Source: Dehalococcoidia bacterium
GTDB taxonomy: Bacteria; Chloroflexota; Dehalococcoidia; Dehalococcoidales; UBA3254
Length of the DNA stretch: 41,391 nucleotides
Direction: 5' to 3'
Assembly: GCA_025361145.1 (NCBI GenBank)
Contig: JANYAV010000017.1
Coordinates: forward strand, 1 to 41,391
Position numbers and translations under genes: made by a program. Positions 17,049 to 26,077 of the stretch are shown here, piece by piece. A model generated the notes under the pieces. That model was not told where the DNA came from. It searched no databases and was given only the letters and a program-made list of their open reading frames with translations. Positions within the stretch are counted from its first letter, which is position 1. Every line of letters begins with the position of its first letter.

Positions 17049-19406
17049 TTATAGCTTCGCTGCTCTTTTTCGCCTCAACTGTTCAAGAATGACGATAAAA
17101 ACCACGATTATGATTCCTATTCCCGTCCAGGTCAGCGCCAGCGTTACAGTGCCGAGGGAACCTTGCTTGATATTAAAGCCGTTACCCAGTACTGAACTAC
17201 CACCTGGAGTCGTGATTGAGATATCCCTCAGTCCTGTCTCTGCACCCTTATCGATGGTCAGTTCTACTTTTAACTGGGTCGGACTTAGATTGGTGAAATT
17301 CTCCACTACGATATCGTTACCAAAGCTTACAGCGTTTGCTCCGCTAAAATTGCTGCCGCTAATGATGACGCTTAGCATTGCCCCTTGGCTGCCCAGGTCG
17401 GGGTTAACTGAGGTAATTATTGGTAGCGATTGTGTGACGGTGAAACCATTTGGCAAGGTCATGGTGCCGCCCGGCGTGGTAACCGAAACTTCTCTTGCTC
17501 CAAGGGCAGCGCCAGAAACAATCGTGATATTGGCCATTATCTGGTTTGAGCTAATAATATTAAAGCTGTAAACAGCTATGTCCGCGCCTAAGCGCACTTC
17601 ACTTGCTCCGCTAAAATTCATGCCTCCGATAGTGATATTCAGCGTAGTTCCCTGGCTGCCCTGATCCGGGCTGATTGATGTAATAACGGGCAGTGCTTGG
17701 TTGACTGTGAAACTATTGGCTAAAGTAAAACTTCCGCCGGGCGTGGTAATTGAGACATCCCTCGTTCCCGCGGTAGCGTCGCTAGCCAGGCTGATATTGA
17801 CTGTGAGCTGGTTAGCGCTGAGGACGTTGAAATGATTAACTACTACTCCGGTTCCCAGTTTAACTGCACTGGCTCCGGTCAGGTTCGTTCCCTCAATGGT
17901 AATATCCAGCGTTTTTTCTTGATTGCTCTGGTTGGGGCTGATCGAGGTAATACCAGGGATAGCCGGATTCACTACGAAGCTACCCGCCAAAGTAAAATTA
18001 CCACTTGCCGTGGTCACGGAGACGTCTCTTGTTCCTGCGGCGGCATCGGTGTTAAGGGTGATATTAACTGCCATCTGGTCTGCACTGAGCGCGGTGAAGC
18101 TGTTAACGGCAATGCCCGGGCCAAATTGTATCGCGGTGGTAGTGGTTAGATTGCTGCCGGTAAGTGTGACATTGACTGTTGCACCTTGCTTGCCCTGATC
18201 GGGATTGATTGATGAGATGGTAGGTAGTCCTTGTGTCACTACAAAACTGGCAGGCAAGTTAAAATTGCCGCTCTGTGTTGTAACAGTAACGTCCCTTGTC
18301 CCAGGGGAGGCATTCGAGACAATGCTGATATTGACCGTAAGCTGGTTTGAGTTGACTGCGGTCAAGCTGTTAACAGCTATGCCCGGGCCAAATCGTACAT
18401 CATTGACATTGTTGAGGTTCGTACCAATCAGAGTTAGATTTATCGTTGTACCCTGATCACCCTGGATAGGGGAGATTGAAGTTACAGCAGGCGGCGCGTA
18501 GAGCAGGATAGTACCGGCCTTCCCTGTGGTCAAAACATAAGAGGAGGAGGTCCCCCAGAGCGAGTGTAGGTCAGTCAGTGTGTCCCGGTTCATGGGACTC
18601 CATTTTATGCCGTCGTAATGACTGATAGTCCCCGAATCGCCCACAGCGAAGACATCGGTGTTGCTGCCGCCCCAGATTGCGTTGAGATCGCTAGCGGTAA
18701 CGCTGCTCATCGAGCTCCAGACTGAGCCACTGTAACGCAATATGGTACCGGCGGTCCCTGCGGCGAAGGTATCCGTGCTGGTTGCTCCCCAAACTCCGTT
18801 AAGATCATTGGTCGTGCCGCTGGTCATCGAGCTCCATATCGAACCGTTGTAATGAATAATAGTGCCTGAATTACCCACAGCGAAGACATCGCTACCGTTA
18901 GTTCCCCAAACTCCGTTAAGAGTATTGGTAGTGCTGCTGGTCATCGAGCTCCAGGTGGAGCCGTCGTAATGAATAATGGTGCCTGAATTACCCACCGCAA
19001 AGACATTTGTGCCGTTAGTGCCCCAAACTCCGTTAAGAGTATTGGTAGTGCCGCTGATCATCGAGCTCCAGGTGGAGCCGTCGTAATGTAAGACAATGCC
19101 GGAGCTCCCTACAGCGAAGACATCAGTGCTGCTATCCCCCCAGATGCCATAAAGATCAGTTGTAATACCGCTACTTATGCCTTTCCAACTAAAACCGTCG
19201 AAATGTCTGATGGTTCCGGACTTTCCCACTGCGTAAATATCGGTCCCGGCAGACCCCCAGACATTGTTGAGATCGTTGGTAGTACCGCTAATCATTGTAA
19301 TCCAGGTGGTAAAGTTGGCAGCGGCTGCAGGCAGAACTACCAGGAGAGTCAAAATGAGCGTAGTAAATACCGCAATGGCTATTTTGCTTGTTTTTCTTCT
19401 TGCCAT
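17049..19406 (-). CDS. Surface protein: seven-bladed propeller, five TIG domains, C-terminal anchor
   Basis: The start is ATG 19406 (GGAAG eight bases upstream); an in-frame GTG nine bases earlier is less likely. A signal peptide covers about residues 1-30. Seven repeats of about 39 residues follow (residues ~35-305), each with WG, DVFAVG-like, GTIIHYDG and WSSM elements; seven copies fit a closed beta propeller. Five IPT/TIG immunoglobulin-like domains of about 85 residues follow (~305-735), each beginning like ITSISPDQGSQG and ending with a RDVSVTT / GSFTL pattern. A hydrophobic helix (about 755-775) and a basic tail RRKR close the protein, so it should be anchored with the long arm outside. 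The binding partner is unknown. Adhesion or polysaccharide binding are inferences. Confidence 0.88.
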   Translation of the reverse strand: MARRKTSKIAIAVFTTLILTLLVVLPAAAANFTTWITMISGTTNDLNNVWGSAGTDIYAVGKSGTIRHFDGFSWKGISSGITTDLYGIWGDSSTDVFAVGSSGIVLHYDGSTWSSMISGTTNTLNGVWGTNGTNVFAVGNSGTIIHYDGSTWSSMTSSTTNTLNGVWGTNGSDVFAVGNSGTIIHYNGSIWSSMTSGTTNDLNGVWGATSTDTFAAGTAGTILRYSGSVWSSMSSVTASDLNAIWGGSNTDVFAVGDSGTISHYDGIKWSPMNRDTLTDLHSLWGTSSSYVLTTGKAGTILLYAPPAVTSISPIQGDQGTTINLTLIGTNLNNVNDVRFGPGIAVNSLTAVNSNQLTVNISIVSNASPGTRDVTVTTQSGNFNLPASFVVTQGLPTISSINPDQGKQGATVNVTLTGSNLTTTTAIQFGPGIAVNSFTALSADQMAVNITLNTDAAAGTRDVSVTTASGNFTLAGSFVVNPAIPGITSISPNQSNQEKTLDITIEGTNLTGASAVKLGTGVVVNHFNVLSANQLTVNISLASDATAGTRDVSITTPGGSFTLANSFTVNQALPVITSISPDQGSQGTTLNITIGGMNFSGASEVRLGADIAVYSFNIISSNQIMANITIVSGAALGAREVSVTTPGGTMTLPNGFTVTQSLPIITSVNPDLGSQGAMLSVIISGSNFSGANAVSFGNDIVVENFTNLSPTQLKVELTIDKGAETGLRDISITTPGGSSVLGNGFNIKQGSLGTVTLALTWTGIGIIIVVFIVILEQLRRKRAAKL
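18787..19137. repeat. 117-bp tandem repeats inside the propeller region
   Basis: The string CCCCAAACTCCGTTAAGA recurs at 18787, 18904 and 19021, a constant period of 117 bp (39 codons). The intervening DNA is nearly identical in adjacent units, including the phrase TCATCGAGCTCCA. More diverged units continue on both sides, to about 18540 and 19300. The near-identity of the central blades suggests recent duplication or gene conversion. Confidence 0.9.
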
Positions 19407-19719
19407 TTTAGTCACTTCCAGCGAGTAATCTGAGAGAATTCTTATTCATTGCCTATGATTTTAGCAAAATCGAGTAGTAATATAAAGATATAATAATTCG
19501 CGGGAGCAGTGTACTGAAAATTGTAGACTCTAAACTGTAGCTGATCACTGTAAACTGAAAACTGAATACTGCCGAAGGTCCCGCATGAATGTAATGAATC
19601 GGGAATCAGAAACCGGATATTTTAGTTTTTAACTTGGTGCTCTAACTCTTTACTTTTTAATTTCATTTTTGAATTTTAACCTTTGACCTTTGACCTTTGA
19701 CTTTCACCTTAGTATTATA
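19407..19719. other. Non-coding divergent intergenic region with low-complexity repeats
   Basis: Between the divergent propeller-TIG and lipase genes there is no supported gene. Positions 19505-19570 hold a degenerate series of CTGTAAACTG / AAACTGAATACTG phrases. Positions 19675-19705 hold three copies of TTTGACC/CTTTGAC heptamers immediately before the lipase start. A TAAAAT -10-like site for the minus-strand gene is visible near 19462-19467 but has no good -35. Confidence 0.5.
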
Positions 19720-21144
19720 ATGGTGATAATGAGACGTATATTATTTTTTATCTTGAGTTTGATCTGTGTCGTAGCCACCTGCCCAACTCTGGCGCAGGCA
19801 GCTTCTGCATCTACCGCTAACACTAAAGAGTTGAATTTTGTTTTTCTACACGGTCTCAATGGCAATGCCAGCGCGATGCAGGTCCTCGATGATTCTATTG
19901 CTGACCGTCTGCCAGCCTATGTCACCAACTATCAATATGCTCATCCAGGGATCAGTATTTCGAGTGAGACGCTATTGAGGTCATACCCGAATAATGTGGA
20001 CATTGAGAGTTGGGCTCACAATATCGCCGATGCTATCAACCTGCGCTTTCCCGGTAAGAAGAACCTGGTCCTAATCGGCCACAGTATGGGTGGCAAGACG
20101 GCTCTCTATGCAGTGGCTCACAATATTTGGGGGTTGGCGGATAAAGTAGCTATGGTGGTGACTATTAATAGCCCCGTGAAGAGTCTGGTTAATTATTATT
20201 ACGTGGGAGGAGATACCGCCCTGGATTATTGGGGCGCCCAGAAGCTGGTAACCAGTAGGGGGGCGCTGGAATCTCTTGTTGATTATGATAGTTCTCAAGA
20301 TGGACAATGGGTAGGGACCCATAAACGCTGGCTAGCTTTCGTTTCAGCTGAATCCTCTCCGTTGAGTAGTCAGTTTGATGTAAACGGGATTGATGCCCTG
20401 CCTAGGGACATGGATGACCAGATTGTGCCTATTTCAGCCCAATACGCAGAAGGAGCGGATGTAGTCTATTATGGGGAATATGTGCATAGCGGCTTTACAG
20501 AATCAAAGGCTGTGTCCGGTTATTTGGCAGACCAGATTTTGAGTTATATCTTCGGGGGTAATATTGAGTGTTCTGTTTTTGCTAGGGGCGGCGCTTTCGA
20601 ACATAAAGCCGATATTTTCCCGGGAACAGATTACTGGCAGGATCTGGTGGGGGGCGTACTGGCTGACAGCGGCACTGTTACCCACCGTAATGGCTCTTTT
20701 TTCAAATGGCAGACTTGGGATGATGTAGTTGGCGAAGATCTTAGCGGCAGAGTACGCAGTGGTTTCGAGACCACGCAGAAGAATTCCTCTCCTCTGTTGA
20801 CCGGGATCACGCAGTCAAGTTGGACCAATCCTGATGATCTCCAGGATGGCCGGCTCTCTCTTACCACCAGAGTTGCCCCCCTAGGCAGCATTCAGGTGGA
20901 TTGGAGCGTATATCAACAGGGCTTACTGCCTCAGGGAAATATACGCGACCACTATGAAATTGAATTGGAAACCGGGTCTCAATTTACCAGTATCAGCCAG
21001 GTGTCGTGGCAAACGAGTGACCCACGTGATCTCAGGCTTAGGATATCGTCTCAGGCAGAAAGTCCCTTCCGCTGGTTTGCCGCCAAATGGAGAGTTTATT
21101 ACAAAGAAAGCCGGTTTAGACAAATAATTGACGAGATTCAGTAA
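19720..21144 (+). CDS. Secreted alpha/beta hydrolase, lipase-like
   Basis: I choose ATG 19720 (or ATG 19729), because upstream codons come from the TTTGACC repeat tract and the signal peptide MRRILFFILSLICVVATCPTLAQA starts there in two parts: a positive start and a hydrophobic core, with cleavage after AQA. The mature protein begins with FVFLHGLNGNAS (oxyanion-hole HG) and has the nucleophile elbow LIGHSMGGKTA with Ser near residue 122. A later MDDQIVPISAQYA and the His in YVHSGF are candidates for Asp and His of the triad. Residues beyond about 290 form a beta-rich C-terminal region of unknown family. Family resemblance is to PGAP1-like and lipase-type esterases. It ends directly before the convergent M50 gene stop, with no gap. 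Confidence 0.8.
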   Translation: MVIMRRILFFILSLICVVATCPTLAQAASASTANTKELNFVFLHGLNGNASAMQVLDDSIADRLPAYVTNYQYAHPGISISSETLLRSYPNNVDIESWAHNIADAINLRFPGKKNLVLIGHSMGGKTALYAVAHNIWGLADKVAMVVTINSPVKSLVNYYYVGGDTALDYWGAQKLVTSRGALESLVDYDSSQDGQWVGTHKRWLAFVSAESSPLSSQFDVNGIDALPRDMDDQIVPISAQYAEGADVVYYGEYVHSGFTESKAVSGYLADQILSYIFGGNIECSVFARGGAFEHKADIFPGTDYWQDLVGGVLADSGTVTHRNGSFFKWQTWDDVVGEDLSGRVRSGFETTQKNSSPLLTGITQSSWTNPDDLQDGRLSLTTRVAPLGSIQVDWSVYQQGLLPQGNIRDHYEIELETGSQFTSISQVSWQTSDPRDLRLRISSQAESPFRWFAAKWRVYYKESRFRQIIDEIQ

Positions 21145-22221
21145 TCAGACGCTAAACTTGGCTCGAATCTTGACCAAATTGCTCAAGGTTGAGCGAGCTG
21201 CCACACCGATTATTTTATCCCCTTCCAGAACGGGAAGATAATCGATGCCCCGCAGATCCATCTCCTCAAGTAGAGTTGCCGCTGATTCTTCAGGAGCAGC
21301 AGGTTTGATTTTATCTGAGGGAGTCATAATATCGCCGACAGTTGTTTTGTTCCAGCGTTTATACGATAAGGTGTTTATCTGACTCAAGGTCAGAATTCCT
21401 TTTAATTTTGTATCGTCGACCACTAAAATATAAGGCCACCCTTTGACCAGAATATGCTCCTTGAGTAATTCTCCGATGCTTACTTTCTGTCCCATTACGG
21501 GGTAATCCCTGGTTATTACGTTCCGCGCTTTAATACCTTGAAGATGCCTGAGAGTTTTTACTTTGCGGAGGGTATTGCCAGCGGCAATAAATAATAACCA
21601 TCCGTTAAAAACTATCACCAAGCTAATCAGCCACTGTTGACTGATAATAAATACCAATACCCCGCTAAAAACCAGGAATAAACCTGTGGCCCACCCAATC
21701 AAACTAGCGGTGTAGGTTGCTTTATAATAATCACCATTTGATCTCCATAGAAGCATACGTAAAATTTTACCCGCGTCGAGAGGGAAAGCGGGAATAAAAT
21801 GCAGTAATACGATGAGAAAATATATAAAGGTCAGCCATTGGGCCATTCCAGCCAATATAAAGCTGTCCGCATTGGTAAAAGTGGCGTATAGACCGTAGAA
21901 TACCACCGTGATTACTAAATTGGATAAAAATCTGGCCGCGTATAGCAGAGGGCGCTGAGTAGAATCTAGGATGTCTCTGTTCTCCTGAAACACTCCGCCA
22001 AAAGCATATAAAGTTAGTGTCCTGTTCGTGGATTTTCCGTGGAAAGATGCCAGACTTATGATATGTTCGCGCAGTATTTCGGCAGCTAAAAAAAGCACGG
22101 AAACGGTTAAACCAAAAATGATCCTTTGCAGTAGGGGGTAAATCTCAGAAAACTGAGTGGTCACGATCAACGTGACCAGGGCAAACACCGCAATCCATGA
22201 ATAGTGAATTCTAATTCTCAA
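21145..22221 (-). CDS. Site-2 protease (M50) homologue with CBS domains, zinc histidines missing
   Basis: This 358-residue protein has about six membrane helices (residues 1-225) and two CBS motifs (about 232-355, with VITRDYPVMGQ, VGDIMTPSDKI and LEEMDLRGIDYLPVLEGDKIIGV). The overall plan is that of bacterial M50B site-2 proteases. Where active members have HExxH followed 19 residues later by FGG, this one has REHII (residues 51-55) at the same distance from FGG (74-76). The Glu remains but both His ligands are lost. The second motif survives as PAFPLDAG (Asp149). It is probably a pseudo-protease, perhaps a sensor or chaperone. The TTG start at 22221 has GGGAAAG upstream. Confidence 0.82.
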   Translation of the reverse strand: MRIRIHYSWIAVFALVTLIVTTQFSEIYPLLQRIIFGLTVSVLFLAAEILREHIISLASFHGKSTNRTLTLYAFGGVFQENRDILDSTQRPLLYAARFLSNLVITVVFYGLYATFTNADSFILAGMAQWLTFIYFLIVLLHFIPAFPLDAGKILRMLLWRSNGDYYKATYTASLIGWATGLFLVFSGVLVFIISQQWLISLVIVFNGWLLFIAAGNTLRKVKTLRHLQGIKARNVITRDYPVMGQKVSIGELLKEHILVKGWPYILVVDDTKLKGILTLSQINTLSYKRWNKTTVGDIMTPSDKIKPAAPEESAATLLEEMDLRGIDYLPVLEGDKIIGVAARSTLSNLVKIRAKFSV

Positions 22222-22344
22222 AAACTTTCCCGCTTAATGTCTGTTCTTACTTTGGCCTTCACTATAGCACAGAAAAATATTAGCTTCAAATAATAAACAG
22301 CAGCTGTTGGTAGTTGTTAGGTTCTATTCGTTAATTGTCCGTAA

Positions 22345-22989
22345 CTAATTACTAATAATCGCCCTCAACACCATCGGATAGTGCAGAAAGACGCCTATCA
22401 GAATCAGAATATGAAAGATTTCATGAAAACCAAAAATGCCCGGCCTGGGATTGGGCCATTTTCTTATATAAAATACGGCCCCCACTGAGTAGGCTATCCC
22501 GCCCAGCAATAGCAGCAGAAGCGAGCTTCCCGGCATTGTCTCTAGAAATTGCTTTAGTGGGATAACCGCCATCCAGCCCATCAGCAGATATATAATCGTG
22601 GTAAACAGCCTTGGTGCCTTGATGTAGAAGACTTTAAGGAAAAAGCCCGCGATTACTAGCGCCCATTGTGCCCCGATTATGCCCCATTTCATCCCACCTT
22701 CCAGGTAGATAAAACACAGCGGTGTGAATGTACCGGCGATCATGAAAAAAATAGCTATGTGGTCCATCTTCCTAAGGAAGTTGGTCTGATTTTCTCCTGT
22801 TTTGTTGGCATGGTACAACGTGCTGCTTAGCAGCATAAATACCGCCGAAAGCCCGTATATTAATGACACAGCTATCATGGGTAAAGAATGCCTGGCAAAA
22901 AATACCAGTGCCAGCATCCCCACCACGGCTGCAATTGCCCCGCCCAGGTGTGAGTAGGTAGAAAATTTGTCCTGTTTCTGTATAGCCAA
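22345..22989 (-). CDS. trhA: TrhA / hemolysin III family membrane protein
   Basis: This 214-residue seven-helix protein belongs to the hemolysin III / YqfA group, distantly related to adiponectin receptors (PAQR). Family residues are visible: YSHLGGAIAA at the N-terminus, SSTLYHAN with the first His, KMDHIAIFFMIAGTFTPLC in helix 3, and the closing GFHEIFHILILIGVFLHY with the two His of the metal site. Family members have been linked to membrane energetics homeostasis, and the hemolysin label is historical. The start is TTG at 22989 with a poorly spaced GGAAAG upstream, so it is uncertain. Confidence 0.9.
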   Translation of the reverse strand: MAIQKQDKFSTYSHLGGAIAAVVGMLALVFFARHSLPMIAVSLIYGLSAVFMLLSSTLYHANKTGENQTNFLRKMDHIAIFFMIAGTFTPLCFIYLEGGMKWGIIGAQWALVIAGFFLKVFYIKAPRLFTTIIYLLMGWMAVIPLKQFLETMPGSSLLLLLLGGIAYSVGAVFYIRKWPNPRPGIFGFHEIFHILILIGVFLHYPMVLRAIISN

Positions 22990-23129
22990 TTGTTGTTTTT
23001 TCTTTCCGTTCTGGGTGTTTTTGAATTTATTAAATTGAATTTGTTTGGAATTTATTATTTGAGGTTTTTTATTTCTTTTGTATTTTTTACCTTTGATTTT
23101 TAACGTTTGCCCTATCCGGTAATTTGAAG

Positions 23130-24590
23130 CTATTTAGTTAGCCCCAACTTCCTCAACCTGGCCTTGATTCCGCCTTTTTCTCGCCCAAGCACCTCTGCCA
23201 GAGTATCTATAGACTTGCCATCCCGAAAACCAAGGATAAGTTTCGCTTCTTCTTCAGGAGTCCATCTTTTGCCCGCGGTTTTCTTCTCTATAGTTTCTAG
23301 TGTCTTATTTCTTACTTTTAATTTATCGTCATTTTCTGATTTTAATTCTTCTAGTGCTTCTTCAGAACGTTCTTTTAATTCTTGATCGAAAACGGCTGTT
23401 TCCTGGCTGACTTCCAACGCCAGGTTATTAAATCCCATTACTCTTAATCCTTCCATAGAACGTATTCTGGATAAGGCAACGTAACCCATTCCTCTTACAA
23501 AACAGCGGGAGAGATCAACCTGCGCGGCGTCCAAAGTCATGCCCTGGCTTTTATGCACAGTAATGGCCCAGGCCAGCCGTAAGGGAATTTGTTCAATCTG
23601 GGCCGCCATTTTACCATTTTCCTCCACCCCCCAGGTGGTGGGTTCGGCGATGACTGTTTTTCCATTCGGCAAACTTATGACCGGTAGTCCCACCTCATTA
23701 AAACCGGCTACCGTTCCCAGGGTGCCGTTTACGTAGCCCTTTTCAAAATTGTTTTTAACAAACATCACCGCGGCGTCTTTTTTTAATAATAGCTTCTCCG
23801 GCGCCAGACAACCCTTTTTTAATGCCTCCGCTATGACTGGCACACCCCGGGTTTGCATCATATACTCATGTTCCTGATCCGGTAGATTGGCCAGCTCACG
23901 CTCATTTTCCAGGTCGACCGCCGGGTTGTGAGAATATAGCCTGACGGGGTCGATCACTAATTGGGTGCTGCGGCTCTGCTGTAAACGCTTTACCACCGAT
24001 TCATCCACTGTGGCAGTGCGTATGGCGTTTAATATTTGCAGCAGTTCTTGATCTCCCTGTCGGTACTGCTCGTGGAGATAACATACTCTCAAGTCCAGAC
24101 TGCGCCAGGCCGCCGACTCATAGATCAGTTTGGGAGGAGGTTCCCCCGTTCTGGCAACCGGAGGAAGTTGAAAAAAGTCGCCACAAAGCACCACTTGCAG
24201 CCCGCCGAAAGGTTTCCAGCTTCCTCTGGCTAACCTGGTCACCTTTTCTAAAAGGTCCAGCCGGTCTCCGTCCAGCATCGAAATTTCATCGATAATCAGA
24301 GTTTGGGTTTTCTGCATGCGTTTGGCGATGCGTTTCTTCCCCACAATCTCCTCAATTTGCTGGTTGGTTGCGGTTTGCAATATGCCGATCCCCGCCCATG
24401 AATGGATTGTGATTCCTTCCATATGAGTGGCGGCGATGCCGGTGGAGGCGGTGATTCCAATGTTGATTCCTCTCGATTTGAGGAACTGTATGTAGGCATT
24501 CAGGAGATAGGTTTTCCCACTGCCTGCAGCACCGGTTAAAAAGACGTTATGACCTTTTTTAAGTATTTTTAGGGCTTCTTCTTGAATCAA
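23130..24590 (-). CDS. PIF1-like superfamily 1B DNA helicase with C-terminal DNA-binding module
   Basis: The 486-residue ATPase has a Walker A GAAGSGKT (residues 20-27), TASTGIAATHM, Walker B LIIDEISMLD, GDFFQLPPV (motif III) and the UvrD_C_2 segment LAWAITVHKSQGMTLDAAQVDL, then YVALSRIRS. This order fits the PIF1/RecD2 branch of 5'-to-3' helicases. Residues ~434-486 hold KRWTPEEEAKLILGFRDGKSIDTLAEVLGR, which reads as a SANT/Myb-like or sigma-like helix-turn-helix. Such a tail is found on some bacterial PIF1-like proteins. The start is TTG (24588-24590) with GAGAGG eight bases upstream. Roles in replication of structured DNA or recombination are inferred from the family. Confidence 0.9.
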   Translation of the reverse strand: MIQEEALKILKKGHNVFLTGAAGSGKTYLLNAYIQFLKSRGINIGITASTGIAATHMEGITIHSWAGIGILQTATNQQIEEIVGKKRIAKRMQKTQTLIIDEISMLDGDRLDLLEKVTRLARGSWKPFGGLQVVLCGDFFQLPPVARTGEPPPKLIYESAAWRSLDLRVCYLHEQYRQGDQELLQILNAIRTATVDESVVKRLQQSRSTQLVIDPVRLYSHNPAVDLENERELANLPDQEHEYMMQTRGVPVIAEALKKGCLAPEKLLLKKDAAVMFVKNNFEKGYVNGTLGTVAGFNEVGLPVISLPNGKTVIAEPTTWGVEENGKMAAQIEQIPLRLAWAITVHKSQGMTLDAAQVDLSRCFVRGMGYVALSRIRSMEGLRVMGFNNLALEVSQETAVFDQELKERSEEALEELKSENDDKLKVRNKTLETIEKKTAGKRWTPEEEAKLILGFRDGKSIDTLAEVLGREKGGIKARLRKLGLTK

Positions 24591-24716
24591 TCAGGCATCC
24601 TCTCAAGTTCTGGTGGACGATTTGAATTTAGAAATTAGGGTTTAGTTATTAGGATTAAAACTCGAAGCTTGCAGCTGGAAGCTCAGTCATTTTTGACTTT
24701 TGACTAATCTTTTTGG

Positions 24717-24926
24717 TTAACTGCGATCGTTTTGGTTGCTTTCAGCATTTTTCAAGGCTACCAGTCTGACGTCCAAATTATTCGGTCCTCCACACTCAGG
24801 AATGTAGCAGGTTACGTCACTGAATAAACATTTCTTTTTACATTGGGGACATTCCAGAGGAGGGTTTTCAGCCCGCGCAATATAGTCACATTCTGAACAT
24901 ATCCACCAGCTTTTATTATTCATCAT
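24717..24926 (-). CDS. Small rubredoxin-like zinc/iron-ribbon protein
   Basis: The start is the ATG at 24924-24926, because GGGAGG lies six bases upstream; the upstream in-frame extension to 25019 has no ribosome binding site. The 69-residue product begins MMNNKSWWICSECDYIARAENPPLECPQCKK, the pattern of a rubredoxin or rubrerythrin C-terminal domain (CxxC plus CPxC), and then has extra Cys (CLFSDVTCYIPECGG). It probably binds one Fe or Zn. In anaerobes such proteins serve electron transfer or oxygen and peroxide protection, but no partner gene is adjacent. Confidence 0.75.
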   Translation of the reverse strand: MMNNKSWWICSECDYIARAENPPLECPQCKKKCLFSDVTCYIPECGGPNNLDVRLVALKNAESNQNDRS

Positions 24927-25121
24927 GGTTAGCCTCCCGATCAACAATACCTGATACACGCAGATAATTGGTTTTGATAATAATTGCTTGAGATAGCTCT
25001 TATTATACGCTCTAAACATCCTGAATTCGATTATTCTTTCAGAAATACTGAATCATGAAAAATTAAAATCACCTGTGCCCCTAATGGAACCTTGCAACAC
25101 CAAACTCCAGGCTATTGAATT

Positions 25122-25130
25122 TGATATAAT
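25122..25130 (+). promoter_or_regulatory. Candidate extended -10 promoter of the esterase gene
   Basis: TGATATAAT (a TGn extended -10 with TATAAT at 25125-25130) lies 65 nt before the esterase ATG. No consensus -35 is seen. Confidence 0.4.
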
Positions 25131-25195
25131 AATGTAATCTACTGACGCCAACCTATTACGTTAAATTCATGAGTTATAACTAAACAGAGGTGACT

Positions 25196-26023
25196 ATGCC
25201 CCAAAACATACTTAATGTGGCTTATGCCTCACAATCTCAAAGGCAAAAACTGGATATATATTTGCCTGGCAATGATGGGAAGACGCATCCGGTGGTGCTC
25301 TGGCTGCATCCTGGAGGTTTTTCGGCGGGCAGCAAAGAGGTAATGATAGAGTTATTAGCCCCGCCCTTAACCATGCGAGGTTATGCTGTGATTGCTGCCA
25401 ATTACAGACTGGTAGATGAGGCGCTCTTTCCGGCTCAGATCTTCGATGCAAAAGCCGTTGTCAGATGGATTAGAGCCAATGCCTCAAAATATAAATTTAA
25501 TCCTGAAAAAATCGCCGTCTGGGGTTGTTCTGCAGGAGCTATGCTCTCAGTTTTATTAGGGACTTCGTCTAATATTCCTGAGCTGGAAGACCTTACCATG
25601 GGCAATTCGGCGGAATCCAGCGCTGTTAGCGCGGTGGTCGACTGGTATGGGCCCATCGACCTATTACAAATAGATGCTCAGCTGGAAGATTTGGGTTACC
25701 CTACGATTTACGGCCACGACAAAACAGGACTCTTTAAATTGATCGGTGGTCTCCAGACTGAGTTTTCGCAGAAATGCCAAAGGTTCAATCCAACTTGTTA
25801 TATTACCAGGAACACCCCTCCCTTTTACATCCAGCATGGTAACAAAGACAATTTAGTGCCAATTACCCAGAGTCTCGTTTTGGCCGAGGCTTTAAGAGCT
25901 ACTATTGGCCATGAGAAAGTTGTATTGAGTATCATTGAAAATGCAGATCATTTCAGCGGCAAACATCAGTCGCAGGAAAATATAGGTAAAATTCTTGATT
26001 TCTTAGACAAATACCTCTGCTAG
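25196..26023 (+). CDS. Alpha/beta hydrolase, esterase of the hormone-sensitive-lipase type
   Basis: The ATG at 25196 is preferred over the GTG at 25190, because AGAGG is five bases upstream of it. The 275 residues show the oxyanion motif HPGGF (38-42, a variant of HGGG), the elbow GCSAGA with Ser112, GPIDLL, a C-terminal Asp in HGNKDNLVP and the His in ADHFSGK. This is the acyl-esterase (Aes/BD-FAE) fold, probably cytoplasmic since no signal peptide is present. The substrate is unknown. Confidence 0.88.
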   Translation: MPQNILNVAYASQSQRQKLDIYLPGNDGKTHPVVLWLHPGGFSAGSKEVMIELLAPPLTMRGYAVIAANYRLVDEALFPAQIFDAKAVVRWIRANASKYKFNPEKIAVWGCSAGAMLSVLLGTSSNIPELEDLTMGNSAESSAVSAVVDWYGPIDLLQIDAQLEDLGYPTIYGHDKTGLFKLIGGLQTEFSQKCQRFNPTCYITRNTPPFYIQHGNKDNLVPITQSLVLAEALRATIGHEKVVLSIIENADHFSGKHQSQENIGKILDFLDKYLC

Positions 26024-26077
26024 AAATTAAAATTACCCATCCCCCCAAATCCTGATCCCCGCAGAGAACGGCCAAGG

